Below, piece by piece: positions 38,201 to 46,204 of a stretch of 64,000 bases of DNA. Source of the DNA: JBAXXL01 sp037127915 (GTDB lineage Bacteria; Bacteroidota; Ignavibacteria; Kapaibacteriales; UBA2268). Both the position numbers and the translations under genes were made by a program. The notes below the pieces were generated by a model. The model was not told where the DNA came from. It made no database searches and saw nothing but the letters and a program-made list of their open reading frames with translations. The DNA lies in the NCBI GenBank assembly GCA_037127915.1, contig JBAXXL010000015.1, positions 1-64,000 of the forward strand. The letters run 5' to 3'. The number at the start of each line of letters is the position of its first letter. Positions within the stretch are counted from its first letter, which is position 1.

Positions 38201-39130
38201 TTCTCTAAAGAAAGATTGGAATGTGCCGTCGGGCATTTTCTTGGAATTCATTTCAACAAAAATCTTACTATTGTCCTTGCGTAATGCTTCTCTTTCGGCT
38301 GTAATTATTTCACCGTCCAACAAAAGATCATACCGTAAATGATTTTCAGACAGATATTCCGGCGAAAACAAATCTTTCATATTCATTGTAAGAAGTTCTT
38401 CTCGGCTGTAACCGGTGAGCTTTGTAGCAGAGCGGTTGACTTCAATTAAATTTCCAACTGAGTCACCATGAAAAAAAGCGTCAGCGGCTAAGTCAATGAA
38501 CATTCTGTATTTTTCTTCACTCTCTACCAATTTTGCTGTTGCTTTCTCTCGTTCTGCCATTTCCAATTTAAGGAGCAAATTGCTATAAGCTCTTTCTGAT
38601 AACTTGTTAGCATAAGCAAAAAGCATTTTTGATACTTTTTCGAATTGTTCAACCGACATTATAGGGACTTCCTTCAAGGCTTCCATAAAATCAGCTTTGT
38701 CGGCACCTATTTCGTTGGCATACTGAATCATCCTATGTTCATCAGTTTTTTCATTTCTCACTTGTCCGATTAACCAATTGGCAATATGTTTTCCACCAAC
38801 GGTTATACTTGCACCTCCATCCCATAATCCGCCGCTCAAGCAAGGTTGAACAATTGGACCCGAAGTGTTATGGCCTCCAAGTACAGCATCGGATTTAAAA
38901 CAGTTTGATAGACCTTTTTCAGTATTGCGGATAATGTTGATACATAATCGGCAAAAGTTGCTGGGTTTGGTAATAGGTGTACCGTCTGGATTCGTTATTA
39001 TTGATGCCACACCTGTAGCATCCGAAAATAAATCCTGTATATGCTGAATGTCATCAAGATCGAACAAATCGACAAATTGAATATCAATCGATTTATCAGA
39101 TGGCACTAATATGTTTGTATCGTTTTCCAT
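35252..39130 (-). CDS. PocR-PAS5-GAF sensor histidine kinase
   Basis: The 1292-aa soluble sensor kinase has an N-terminal PocR-type sensory domain (about 20-190) with its conserved cysteines (FCRLC, NCFKSD, QPCLSGGLWDGG) and the phrase GKHIANWLIGQVR. Five PAS-PAC modules follow (about 205-845), then a GAF domain (about 875-1035), HisKA with SHEIRTPMNG (His near 1055), and HATPase with GAGLGLAISKA (about 1150-1275). It has no receiver of its own; the receiver is encoded by the next gene, overlapping by one base. PocR domains are thought to bind small metabolites (the founding member controls propanediol/cobalamin genes in Salmonella); the ligand here is unknown. Confidence 0.93.
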   Translation of the reverse strand: MENDTNILVPSDKSIDIQFVDLFDLDDIQHIQDLFSDATGVASIITNPDGTPITKPSNFCRLCINIIRNTEKGLSNCFKSDAVLGGHNTSGPIVQPCLSGGLWDGGASITVGGKHIANWLIGQVRNEKTDEHRMIQYANEIGADKADFMEALKEVPIMSVEQFEKVSKMLFAYANKLSERAYSNLLLKLEMAEREKATAKLVESEEKYRMFIDLAADAFFHGDSVGNLIEVNRSATKLTGYSREELLTMNMKDLFSPEYLSENHLRYDLLLDGEIITAEREALRKDNSKIFVEMNSKKMPDGTFQSFFREITERKQAEDALKSSEARLNKAQEIAHIGNWEFDIANNVFASSKEGLRLFGFQPGYQPKLMEVSDVIIPEYRQIVAKVYQNVLLNGEHYAVEFRIAKKDSGEIRTIISRGEAKRNSEGVIISLIGTNQDITERKQNEEMLRKSEEKFRLISENTNDTITVLDLDLNITYISPSVKKILGYTQDEALQLRIDQILSTNSLQKVYEIFEQVLPIELSGTAKSINYPPIELEELHKNGSRVWAELSFSFLKDDLNKPTGIVTVSRNITERKLTEDALRISEEKFRLAFKTSPESININRLSDGMYIDINEGFTAITGYTAEDVVGKTSLEINIWEKPEDRKLLVGGLKENGRVDNLEANFRLKDGTLIYGLMSASLLNLNNEPHIISMTNNITERKLIEKALRDSEIRFRSIVKMFRLMADNMPDMLWAKDLNKDFIFANKATCENLLNARDTDEPIGKSHLFFAERERLEHSDRDDWHTFGELCQDSDQVVMDSGKTENFDEFGNVYGKFLFLDVRKAPIFDENGAMIGVVGSARDVTLQKKVDSEIYKKDKLLDAIAKAVAVLVQGENLEEDICNVLGIIGRATDANRVYVFRNHDDSKYKMPMMSQSYEWTDGTVEPQINNSDLQNVPYELACPRWFETLSQRKVIVGNVSEFPEPEKTTLTAQGIKSLLVTPVFINNYFWGFIGFDDCLKEREWLATEEQILAAAANTIGTVYLRYKNQEELVTAKEKAEESDRLKSSFLANMSHEIRTPMNGILGFANLLKKHNLTDEDHDNYIHIIERSGERMLNIINDIMDISKIEAGLMEVNLSEININEKFEYIYNFFLPEAEEKGIRLSSKTILAWKDAYIKTDAEKVYAVLTNLVKNAIKFTNNGAIEYGYNIKKYNGITAIEYFVKDTGTGISIEQQKIIFDRFRQGSESLSRNYEGAGLGLAISKAYVEALGGKIWVESVVGIGSTFYFTIPYLIDSKEKNIKNKNIDFNGEE

Positions 39131-39134
39131 AATA

Positions 39135-41303
39135 CTAATTTTGTTTATTTATTGGTAGTGTAAAATAAAATGTACTTCCTGTTCCTACCTCACTTTCGAC
39201 CCAGATTTTTCCACCCAGAACTTTCACATAAGCTTGCGAGATGGATAATCCCAAACCTGCGCCTTCGTAATTTCTTGAAATCGTATCAATGCCCTGCCTA
39301 AATCTTTCAAAAACAAATTTCTTTTGTTCGTTACTTATGCCACAACCAGTATCTTTTATAAAAAATTCAATAAATTGACCATTTCGCTTACAGCCAAATT
39401 CGATGGAACCTTCGGCTGTGAATTTAATTGCGTTTTTAATCAGATTAGCAAGCACGGTATAAACTTTCTCGCTATCTGTATGAATGTAGGCTTCTTCTGA
39501 GGTTAGGTATTTTTTATAAATAAATTGCAACCCTTTTTCTTGAGCCTCAAGTTTAAATAGTTCATAAGAATATTCAATAAAAGCATTTACATCAGTTTCC
39601 GATAAATTAACCTCCACCAAACCCGATTCTACTTTTGAAAAATCAATAATATCGTTAAGTAGGTTTAACAAACGAGTACCACTTTTCTCAATAATGTGGA
39701 TGAAATCTTGATGTTCATCACTCGCTATCAGCGGATCTTTAAGAAGATCGGTATAACCAAGTATACCATTCAAAGGTGTTCGAATTTCGTGGCTCATATT
39801 AGCAAGAAAAGCTGTTTTTAAACGATCCCCTTCTTCGGCTTTTTCTTTGGCAATTATTAATTCATCTTCCGCTCTCTTTCGTTCAGTAATATCGCGAAAA
39901 GACCATACACGACCTACAATTTCTTCAGCTATTCTTTGTGGTTGAGAATAACGTTCAAAAATACGTCCATCTATAAGAGAAAATTGATCAATGCTAGATT
40001 TTTCTGGATGTTGATAGAGTGCTTCAACATTTTTTATAAATTCATCGGGATCAATTATTTGATTAATAACATAATCAAGTAAGACCCGGTCATCGTTCAT
40101 ATCAAGAAGTTCTTTTGGGATGTGCCACGTATCAGCAAATTTTTTATTATATAGAGAAATTTTCCCTGCTTTGTCAACAACAAGGATTCCATCGGCAGTT
40201 GATTCCAATGAAGCATTTAGCATTGAAAGCGAGAGCGAAAGAGCTTCTTCAGCTTGTTTTCTTTCGGTTATATCTCTTGCTATCAAAACAGTCCCGATAA
40301 TAATTTCTTCCTCATTTTTCAAATGAGAAATAGAATAGATTATCGGAATTTCTTTGCCGGTTTTTGTTAGAATAATACTATCTTGATTTATTATACCTTC
40401 TTTATTCGTAACAATTTCTAAAAAGTTATTTTTAAAACCATCTTTCTGAAAAAGAATTGTAATTGATTTTCCTTCTAATTCATTTTGTTCATATTGTAAT
40501 GAGTTTAAGGTTGATTTATTGACAGTTAGAATATCGCCTTCAGGATTCAAAAGAATTAATAAATCATTCATAGCAGAAATAATATTTTTAGCGGCCAGAG
40601 CAGGGGTAATACTTAAAAATCTATATTTAACAATCGCATAGCAAATTCCGACTGAAAAAAGAATAACAATAAGATTGCCAATACTTGGAATGCTGTTATT
40701 GCTAAGTACCGGAATTGCCACGTCGAACATTGTCCCAATTATCAAGCAGGAAATTATAGAAAATGTTATAATTTTCGCTTGTTTTTTTTGGAACAATATT
40801 TTAGTCTTTCTTCCATAGGAGTGAACATAATATACAGATAAAAGCGTAAACAGCGAATAATAAATATAAAATAAATAAGTCCAGATTGTATTAGCAAAAG
40901 TGAAAGACCATCCGTAAGTTCTTCTGACAGGATTTATCATCAAGCAATTGGTCCATTGCAAATAAACAAATAATATAGGTAAAATAAAAATTGTAATCAA
41001 GAACAATTTATTTTTAAGTAATTTATCTCTTCTTGCAAAGGCAAGTGAAAAGTACAAGACAGTGCTGGCAAAGGTTGCCCAGCCAATAGAAGAAATGTTT
41101 TGCAATATCATCACAGTTGATCGTGAAATAGCCGGATCTGTACTATGAATATAAATATCACCATAATTCCATACAGCAAAACAGACCATAACAACGGAAC
41201 AGGCTCTATTCAATATAGCATTAGAGTCTTTATATATTAAAAATACAGCCAAATATAAAAAGAAAAGTAGGCTGAAAAAATGAAGGAATGGTAAAAAGAT
41301 CAT
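39135..41303 (-). CDS. Membrane-bound PAS sensor histidine kinase (7TM N-terminus)
   Basis: The 722-aa kinase has an N-terminal region (about 1-240) with about seven hydrophobic segments, matching the '7TM histidine kinase N-terminal' sensor type. Two PAS-PAC modules follow (about 245-365 and 370-490), then HisKA with SHEIRTPLNG (His near 504) and HATPase with GAGLGLSISQA (about 600-715). It is the first gene of the five-gene minus-strand sensor cluster; the next gene starts four bases after its stop. The ATG is preceded by GGAG at eight bases' distance, a good ribosome site. It is the only membrane-anchored member, so it probably gives the cluster an envelope input. Confidence 0.92.
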   Translation of the reverse strand: MIFLPFLHFFSLLFFLYLAVFLIYKDSNAILNRACSVVMVCFAVWNYGDIYIHSTDPAISRSTVMILQNISSIGWATFASTVLYFSLAFARRDKLLKNKLFLITIFILPILFVYLQWTNCLMINPVRRTYGWSFTFANTIWTYLFYIYYSLFTLLSVYYVHSYGRKTKILFQKKQAKIITFSIISCLIIGTMFDVAIPVLSNNSIPSIGNLIVILFSVGICYAIVKYRFLSITPALAAKNIISAMNDLLILLNPEGDILTVNKSTLNSLQYEQNELEGKSITILFQKDGFKNNFLEIVTNKEGIINQDSIILTKTGKEIPIIYSISHLKNEEEIIIGTVLIARDITERKQAEEALSLSLSMLNASLESTADGILVVDKAGKISLYNKKFADTWHIPKELLDMNDDRVLLDYVINQIIDPDEFIKNVEALYQHPEKSSIDQFSLIDGRIFERYSQPQRIAEEIVGRVWSFRDITERKRAEDELIIAKEKAEEGDRLKTAFLANMSHEIRTPLNGILGYTDLLKDPLIASDEHQDFIHIIEKSGTRLLNLLNDIIDFSKVESGLVEVNLSETDVNAFIEYSYELFKLEAQEKGLQFIYKKYLTSEEAYIHTDSEKVYTVLANLIKNAIKFTAEGSIEFGCKRNGQFIEFFIKDTGCGISNEQKKFVFERFRQGIDTISRNYEGAGLGLSISQAYVKVLGGKIWVESEVGTGSTFYFTLPINKQN

Positions 41304-41447
41304 TGTGTGATCTCCGGTAATGTTTTTCTGGAATATTGTTTAAAGTCATTTTTCATAGCAATCAAATTATGATTCTTTTAATCCGTGGAATTTAACCACA
41401 ACTTTCAATATTTAGCCACTTTGGGGCGCTATGTTCTTGGATCAAGG

Positions 41448-41466
41448 CCGTGGGTTTTACCCACGG
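41448..41466. repeat. Perfect intergenic palindrome
   Basis: CCGTGGGT-TTT-ACCCACGG forms an eight-base stem with a three-base loop. It lies in the 205-bp gap between the sensor cluster and the PSP1 gene. It is related to a CCACG...CGTGG hairpin at 47171-47190. No T-run follows, so it is more likely a REP-like element than a terminator. Confidence 0.7.
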
Positions 41467-41508
41467 CGATTAATACTTTGTCTCTTCAAATAAAAAACTA
41501 ATTTGCTC

Positions 41509-42924
41509 TTATTTCCCGTTTTTAGATTGCTCTTTGTTATTATTATGATTATTTACTGTGCTATCTGTTTTGTATGAGTTGGGTTTTGAGCCGTTGCTTT
41601 TGTTGCCATTCCACTTTGCCCCATTGCCATTTTTGTTGTTATTCGTATTTTTTTCGGCTGGATGGGAATTAGAGTTATTATGGTTTGGCTTTTTTATATA
41701 GTTTTGCTGGTGACCATTTTGCCCGTTGTTTTTACTATGATTTTTACCATTGTGCTCTCTGCTTTCACCGTGGTGATTGCTTTTTTGTTTTGCTTGTTCT
41801 ATTAGCAAATCTTCTTCGAAAAAACCGGCAGGTATAATATCATCATCAGGCAGATTATTTAATAAGTTAACTATCGGCGGTACTGTCGGTAAATCAGAGT
41901 TTTTATTTATGTAAACTTTACCGGTAGTAATATACTTATTCAATTCCTCGAAGGATATATGTGTATATTCACGGTCTTCATCATAATATAATGTAGTAAT
42001 ATCTTTGAATATATCAACTTTTAGTATTTTTGCTATGCCTTTTTCGGTTTCTACAACCGAATGTAGAGGCGGATATTTCTCAAATGCATCGAAATAAGTA
42101 CTATATTCGTATTTTAAACAACATTTCAAACGTACACAATTTCCGCTGAGCTTTGAAATATTGTTTGATAATTGTTGTTTTTTTGCATGTTCCAATGTAA
42201 CGTGTTCGAAATTATGCAAGAAGGTAGTACAGCACATTTCTCTGCCGCATGGTCCTATACTAGTACCAAGTCTTTTTGCTTCTTCACGGGTAGAAATTTG
42301 CCTAAGTTCAATACGGGTACGATATTTTTTTGCCAATTCTTTGACCAATTCGCGAAAATCCACCCTTTGCTGAGCAGTAAAAAATATAGTAAGTCTTTGG
42401 CGGTTGAATTGCCATTCAGCACCGGTAACCTTAATTTCCAAATTATATTGTTCGGATAAAGATTGAGTAAATAGCATAATATCTTTGCCTTCCATAATAT
42501 TCTGACCATGGATGGATTTATCTATACTATTGGCTTTACGGATGATTGAAAATACAGGCATTTCGTCCACATTGCACCTGCAGGCTTTGTTCTTGGCTAA
42601 TTTGCCAAGAGTATAGACTGTTCCATAATCCTCACCGGTTTCTTCTTCTACAATTACATCATCACTTAAAGCGAGTTCTAACTTTGATGAATTACAATAC
42701 AATGCTCTACGGTTTGCAGAAAATTCTATTTCTATGTACTCGGAATTGCAAATTTTTGGCTTATGGCACTTATTGCGAAGAATATATTCAATTTGATTAA
42801 TACTTTCAACATCTTCTTTGCAATAGCCATAAGAATTTACATTTCCTTGTACATTGTTATCTATATTTATATCTAAGTTTTTTTCGGTAATTGGATTATT
42901 ATTTTCATTTTGATCATTTTCCAT
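41509..42924 (-). CDS. PSP1-domain protein (RicT/YaaT-like)
   Basis: The 471-aa cytoplasmic protein has the PSP1 C-terminal conserved region at about 70-320, including GTSIGPCGREMCC and NCVRLKCCLKYEY. These cysteines match the cluster that in Bacillus RicT (YaaT) helps bind a [4Fe-4S] centre in the RicA-RicF-RicT complex controlling RNase Y activity. An additional N-terminal CRC motif is present. The last ~90 residues are a low-complexity Asn/His/Lys/Gly tail. Partner RicA/RicF genes are not in the window, so transfer of the RNA-processing role is inference. It sits downstream of the zinc-ribbon and Nif3-like genes on the same strand. Confidence 0.88.
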   Translation of the reverse strand: MENDQNENNNPITEKNLDINIDNNVQGNVNSYGYCKEDVESINQIEYILRNKCHKPKICNSEYIEIEFSANRRALYCNSSKLELALSDDVIVEEETGEDYGTVYTLGKLAKNKACRCNVDEMPVFSIIRKANSIDKSIHGQNIMEGKDIMLFTQSLSEQYNLEIKVTGAEWQFNRQRLTIFFTAQQRVDFRELVKELAKKYRTRIELRQISTREEAKRLGTSIGPCGREMCCTTFLHNFEHVTLEHAKKQQLSNNISKLSGNCVRLKCCLKYEYSTYFDAFEKYPPLHSVVETEKGIAKILKVDIFKDITTLYYDEDREYTHISFEELNKYITTGKVYINKNSDLPTVPPIVNLLNNLPDDDIIPAGFFEEDLLIEQAKQKSNHHGESREHNGKNHSKNNGQNGHQQNYIKKPNHNNSNSHPAEKNTNNNKNGNGAKWNGNKSNGSKPNSYKTDSTVNNHNNNKEQSKNGK

Positions 42925-42974
42925 AATTTATTTGAATAATTTATAAAATATATATATTTAATATGATATTGATA

Positions 42975-43712
42975 TTATAATTTATCAATATCACTTTCCT
43001 CAACGCTGAAGTCTTCCGGTAAAAGAATTCTTCCGCAATTTTCACAATAATGAAACACGTTAAGGTTATTTCTAACATCGACAACCAATTGTTTTGTCAA
43101 AGAGTTAAAGCATCCCGAACAAGAGTTTGCATGAATAGCAATAGCTGTATCTTTGTGCATAGTTCTTATTCTATTATATTCCTTAGCATAATCGGGTCTT
43201 ATTAAAGCTGTAATCTTTTCACGTTTCAGATAAAGATCTTTCATTTCGTCATCTTGTTCGCTAGAAATCGCAATAAGTTCCTTTTGTTTTTCATTTAGTT
43301 CTTTCACAGATTCGGATAAATCTTCTTTCTGTTTGTCTAAAATTCTACTAAGGTTCTCTAATTTCAGGCCTTCTGTTCTAAATTGTTCACTTAATTTAGA
43401 ATGTTCTCTTTTTATATGAGCTATTTCCGCAGTAATAGCGTCGAATTCTTTATTATTTCTTACATTAAATTGCTGTTGCATAAGTTGGTCTTCACGTTCT
43501 TTTAATTCGACCAACGTGGATTTTGCTTTAGTACAAAAATCTTTAATTTCATGAATTATTTTTTCTGTTTCAGCAACAGTATCTTCTGCTTGTTGTTTAA
43601 ACAAGCGTTTTAGATCCAATTCATGAGGCAAATCGCCGAGTTCGTCTTGCAATTCATCAATACGTGAGTCGATTTCGGCTAATACACCTATTTTATAGAT
43701 TTCACTATTCAT
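42975..43712 (-). CDS. Coiled-coil zinc-ribbon protein (CT398/DUF164 family)
   Basis: The 245-aa protein has a long helical hairpin coiled-coil (about 10-185) followed by a C4 zinc ribbon (SCSGC and YCENCG, about 195-230). This matches the family of Chlamydia CT398 and Helicobacter HP0958-like proteins, which act as scaffolds or RNA/flagellar chaperones in some species; the role here is not known. It begins 26 bp after the Nif3-like gene, a pairing widely conserved in bacteria and consistent with a shared, still uncertain, function. The acidic C-terminus (EESDIDKL) is typical. Confidence 0.88.
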   Translation of the reverse strand: MNSEIYKIGVLAEIDSRIDELQDELGDLPHELDLKRLFKQQAEDTVAETEKIIHEIKDFCTKAKSTLVELKEREDQLMQQQFNVRNNKEFDAITAEIAHIKREHSKLSEQFRTEGLKLENLSRILDKQKEDLSESVKELNEKQKELIAISSEQDDEMKDLYLKREKITALIRPDYAKEYNRIRTMHKDTAIAIHANSCSGCFNSLTKQLVVDVRNNLNVFHYCENCGRILLPEDFSVEESDIDKL

Positions 43713-43738
43713 TATTTCACCATCTATTTTTATTATTA

Positions 43739-44554
43739 TTAAATTTTTTGATAATTAATTTTTTCGTATTTCGGGTAATAATATACCGGATTAGTAATAG
43801 TCTCAGATTTTAAGAACACAGCTTTGCTTTGGAATTTGTCGTTCAATAGCTTAGCTAAATGTTCTGGAACGAATTGTTCCATTTCATAATGTCCGGGGTC
43901 AACCAACCATAATTTTCCTTCAGCTTTATGAAACTGGTGATAACTTATATCAGCAGTTATAAAAGCATCTACATTTTTTGCCAGCGCATCATCAATAAAT
44001 GATGTGCCGCTGCCGCCGACAATGGCAACTGTTTTAATTCCTTTTGCAGAGCCACGAGCAAAACGCAGTGGACCTCCAAAAGAATTTGAAATAATGTCTA
44101 GGAAGTGATCAGGAAAAACGGGGATAGCAAATTGCCCAATAACACCCATACCGCAGTTTTCATTAGTTTGCGACGGTACTAGAAAATCAATAAACTCTAA
44201 TCCAAGCAAATTTGAAATGATTTTGCTTGTTCCTTCGGAATAGGAATCGAATGTTGTATGGATTGAGAAAAGCGATATTGAATTCTGGATAATTTTTGTT
44301 ACTAAATTACCGACCCTTTCATCAGAATTTATTGATAAAAGAGCTTGCCATATCAGCGGATGGAATGTAACTATAAGCTCGCAATTTTTGCTGATTGCTT
44401 CGGCGATTACTGTTTCGGTTACTTCTAAAGCAACTAAAGCCTTTGAAAAATCTATATTTGAGCTTTGCACCTGTAAACCTATTCGGTCACCTTGCATTGC
44501 AGTTTTCGGTGGCAGTAATTCATTTATTTCGTCTAAAAAATCCCCAAGGGTCAT
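43739..44554 (-). CDS. Nif3-like dinuclear metal protein
   Basis: The 271-aa protein is of the NIF3/DUF34 family (often mis-annotated as GTP cyclohydrolase I type 2). Metal-binding motifs are visible: FHPLIW near residue 65, IHTTFDS near 98, and the C-terminal DISYHQFHKAEG...VDPGHYEME pair of His with Glu. It is the short form without the PII-like insert. Family members form hexameric toroids with two metals per subunit; the physiological reaction is not firmly established. It is the first gene of the three-gene minus-strand set with the zinc-ribbon and PSP1 proteins. Confidence 0.92.
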   Translation of the reverse strand: MTLGDFLDEINELLPPKTAMQGDRIGLQVQSSNIDFSKALVALEVTETVIAEAISKNCELIVTFHPLIWQALLSINSDERVGNLVTKIIQNSISLFSIHTTFDSYSEGTSKIISNLLGLEFIDFLVPSQTNENCGMGVIGQFAIPVFPDHFLDIISNSFGGPLRFARGSAKGIKTVAIVGGSGTSFIDDALAKNVDAFITADISYHQFHKAEGKLWLVDPGHYEMEQFVPEHLAKLLNDKFQSKAVFLKSETITNPVYYYPKYEKINYQKI

Positions 44555-44693
44555 CTTTTTCTGTACTTTTCCTTAAAATGAAAAATTCGCTAATGTAAAA
44601 TTACGAAACTTTGAATAGTAATACAATTTTAAACAACGTTAATTCGTTACTAATGTGTTATTAATTTACAAATTTTCATAAAATAGTGTAAAA

Positions 44694-45392
44694 ATGTCAA
44701 AAAATATTCCGTTTTTAGTGGTTTCAATAGTCATTTTGGGTAGCTTGTTTTTAAAAGCTGAACCGAATGACAGTAATTATGTGTTCAAATCACCACGTTC
44801 ATTAATTGGGTCGCAATCAACAACAAGTGATTTAAAATATTCTGCCGGTGGAATAGTAGTCATAACCGAATCCGGATTTGGGGGTGGGATTTATTACGAT
44901 ATAAGAATTCATCCGAAATTAGCATTGGAATTCGATATGCCAATAACATATCTACGGGCTTCAGACGAGATTCAAGTAGAAGTTAGAGATCAAGCAGGGA
45001 CAGGATTCGAGTGGAAGGTTCCGGGTAAAATAAATCGTTTATATAGAATCCCAATAACCGCGGGACTTCGATACCAACTATTCAGCAATTCACTTGCAGG
45101 AAATTTTAAACCATATCTTACTGCAGGCGCTGGGATGGGGCTAATTCTACAAACACCATATCAATATGAGTTTTTTCATTCATTTAATTACTTGAAATCT
45201 TACGCAAAACCTGCAATCTTTGCCGGCATTGGTGCAGATTTTAGTGGTAATAGTAATCGAATTTCACGTGTTTTCGTTAAATATTATTATATTCCTTTCG
45301 GCGGTGATGGAATTGAATCAGTTATCGGATTGCCGATTAAAAATTGCGGAGGGTTATTCCTCGGTATTGATATCGGCGGCGGCTGGAAATAG
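44694..45392 (+). CDS. Predicted outer-membrane beta-barrel protein
   Basis: The 232-aa product has an N-terminal signal peptide (about 1-22, ending LKAE). The remainder is alternating beta-strand sequence rich in Gly and aromatic residues (GGGIYYDIRIHP, YLTAGAGMGLILQT), typical of small eight-stranded barrels. The C-terminus FLGIDIGGGWK lacks a final Phe. No substrate can be proposed. It is divergent from the Nif3-like gene and closed by a hairpin at 45431-45477, so probably monocistronic. Confidence 0.65.
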   Translation: MSKNIPFLVVSIVILGSLFLKAEPNDSNYVFKSPRSLIGSQSTTSDLKYSAGGIVVITESGFGGGIYYDIRIHPKLALEFDMPITYLRASDEIQVEVRDQAGTGFEWKVPGKINRLYRIPITAGLRYQLFSNSLAGNFKPYLTAGAGMGLILQTPYQYEFFHSFNYLKSYAKPAIFAGIGADFSGNSNRISRVFVKYYYIPFGGDGIESVIGLPIKNCGGLFLGIDIGGGWK

Positions 45393-45430
45393 AAAATAGT
45401 TATAAATTATAAGTTGGAAGTTGAAAGTTG

Positions 45431-45477
45431 AAAGAAACAAAAGAGATGCAAAATTTTGCACCTCTTTTGTTTTCTTT
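45431..45477 (+). terminator. Terminator after the beta-barrel gene
   Basis: A long stem pairs AAAGAAACAAAAGAG with CTCTTTTGTTTTCTTT around TGCAAAATTTTGCA, with one internal mismatch. A T-rich 3' side follows. It could work on both strands, because an A-rich segment precedes it. Confidence 0.75.
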
Positions 45478-45542
45478 CCCGGGAGATTCCTGCTTACAGT
45501 TGGAAAAAAAATTCATATGCAATTCGCCCAAATAAATAAATG

Positions 45543-45619
45543 GGCTCCACTTTGATGTGATCTGACCCCAATAAGTTGGACATAAAACTTTTGGGGTGCA
45601 GATCATTAAAGTGGAGTCC
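45543..45619. mobile_element. Miniature inverted-repeat element with IS3-like ends
   Basis: The left arm CTCCACTTTGATGTGATCTG plus ACCCCAATAAGTT, and the reverse complement of the right arm CTCCACTTTAATGATCTG plus CACCCCAAAAGTT, are near-identical and separated by about ten bases. The TGATCTG...CCCCAAAAGTT terminus resembles terminal repeats of IS3-family elements. No transposase is present, so this is a deleted remnant or MITE. The family assignment is from recall. Confidence 0.55.
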
Positions 45620-45684
45620 ATCTTGTTCTTTTGGTTTTATTCCCAAAGCGGGTCACGGGTTGATGTGTAGGGGGGAGAAAATAG

Positions 45685-46203
45685 TTAATTCTTCCGTATG
45701 TAATGTTTGTATTTTTTCCGAATCTGTATTCGCAGTGGGTTCACTATTTTTTCTTCGAAAAGTTTCTTTTGTTTTATGTTTTCAAAAAGACCAAGTGAAA
45801 TGTTGATTTCTTCGTCATTTTTGGTTGATCTGTCCTTTGGGTCAAGAATCTTATAAAAACCTAGGGCTGATTGATTTATTTTCGGAGTTTTAACCACAAC
45901 AGTATATAATACCCTTTGTTTATTGCGGTAATAAAAAAACATTGGGGCCATATAGGAATTTGTATCAAATTCTGAATTACCAAAAATCGGCATATCTATA
46001 GGTGGATTCAATTCCGGATGAAGTTCTTTAAATTTTTCAATTTCTGACAATAATTCTGATCGAGTAATATTGAATTTGTAATACTCTATACCGCCGTATG
46101 AAGGATGCATAAATAGAATAAAAAAATGGAAAAAATAATATACTAATATTATAAATACTCCAATACTTATCATTATTTTATATTTTTCTGGGAAAGGTTT
46201 CAC
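45685..46203 (-). CDS. Membrane-anchored protein of unknown function, paralog A
   Basis: The 172-aa product has one N-terminal transmembrane segment (about 9-31) and a soluble extracytoplasmic domain. It is clearly paralogous to the gene just upstream: shared motifs include EFNI/KFNI, LNPP-D-PIFG-S, SALGFY-I--PK, EIN-SLG, NIKQKKLFEE-IVNPL and IR-KYK. Its start lies one base after the stop of the paralog, so the two are co-transcribed and probably translationally coupled. I do not recognise the family. The basic C-terminus (RKKYKHYIRKN) is conserved in the pair. Confidence 0.75.
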   Translation of the reverse strand: MKPFPEKYKIMISIGVFIILVYYFFHFFILFMHPSYGGIEYYKFNITRSELLSEIEKFKELHPELNPPIDMPIFGNSEFDTNSYMAPMFFYYRNKQRVLYTVVVKTPKINQSALGFYKILDPKDRSTKNDEEINISLGLFENIKQKKLFEEKIVNPLRIQIRKKYKHYIRKN

Positions 46204-46204
46204 G

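Noticed and set aside
41304..41508. Small RNA or riboswitch before the sensor cluster
   Set aside because: Only a short palindrome (41448-41466) is visible; no conserved aptamer pattern or terminator arrangement supports a riboswitch.
45400..45621. Minus-strand 73-aa ORF downstream of the barrel gene
   Set aside because: It spans a terminator hairpin and the IS3-like inverted repeat; the encoded protein shows no domain features.
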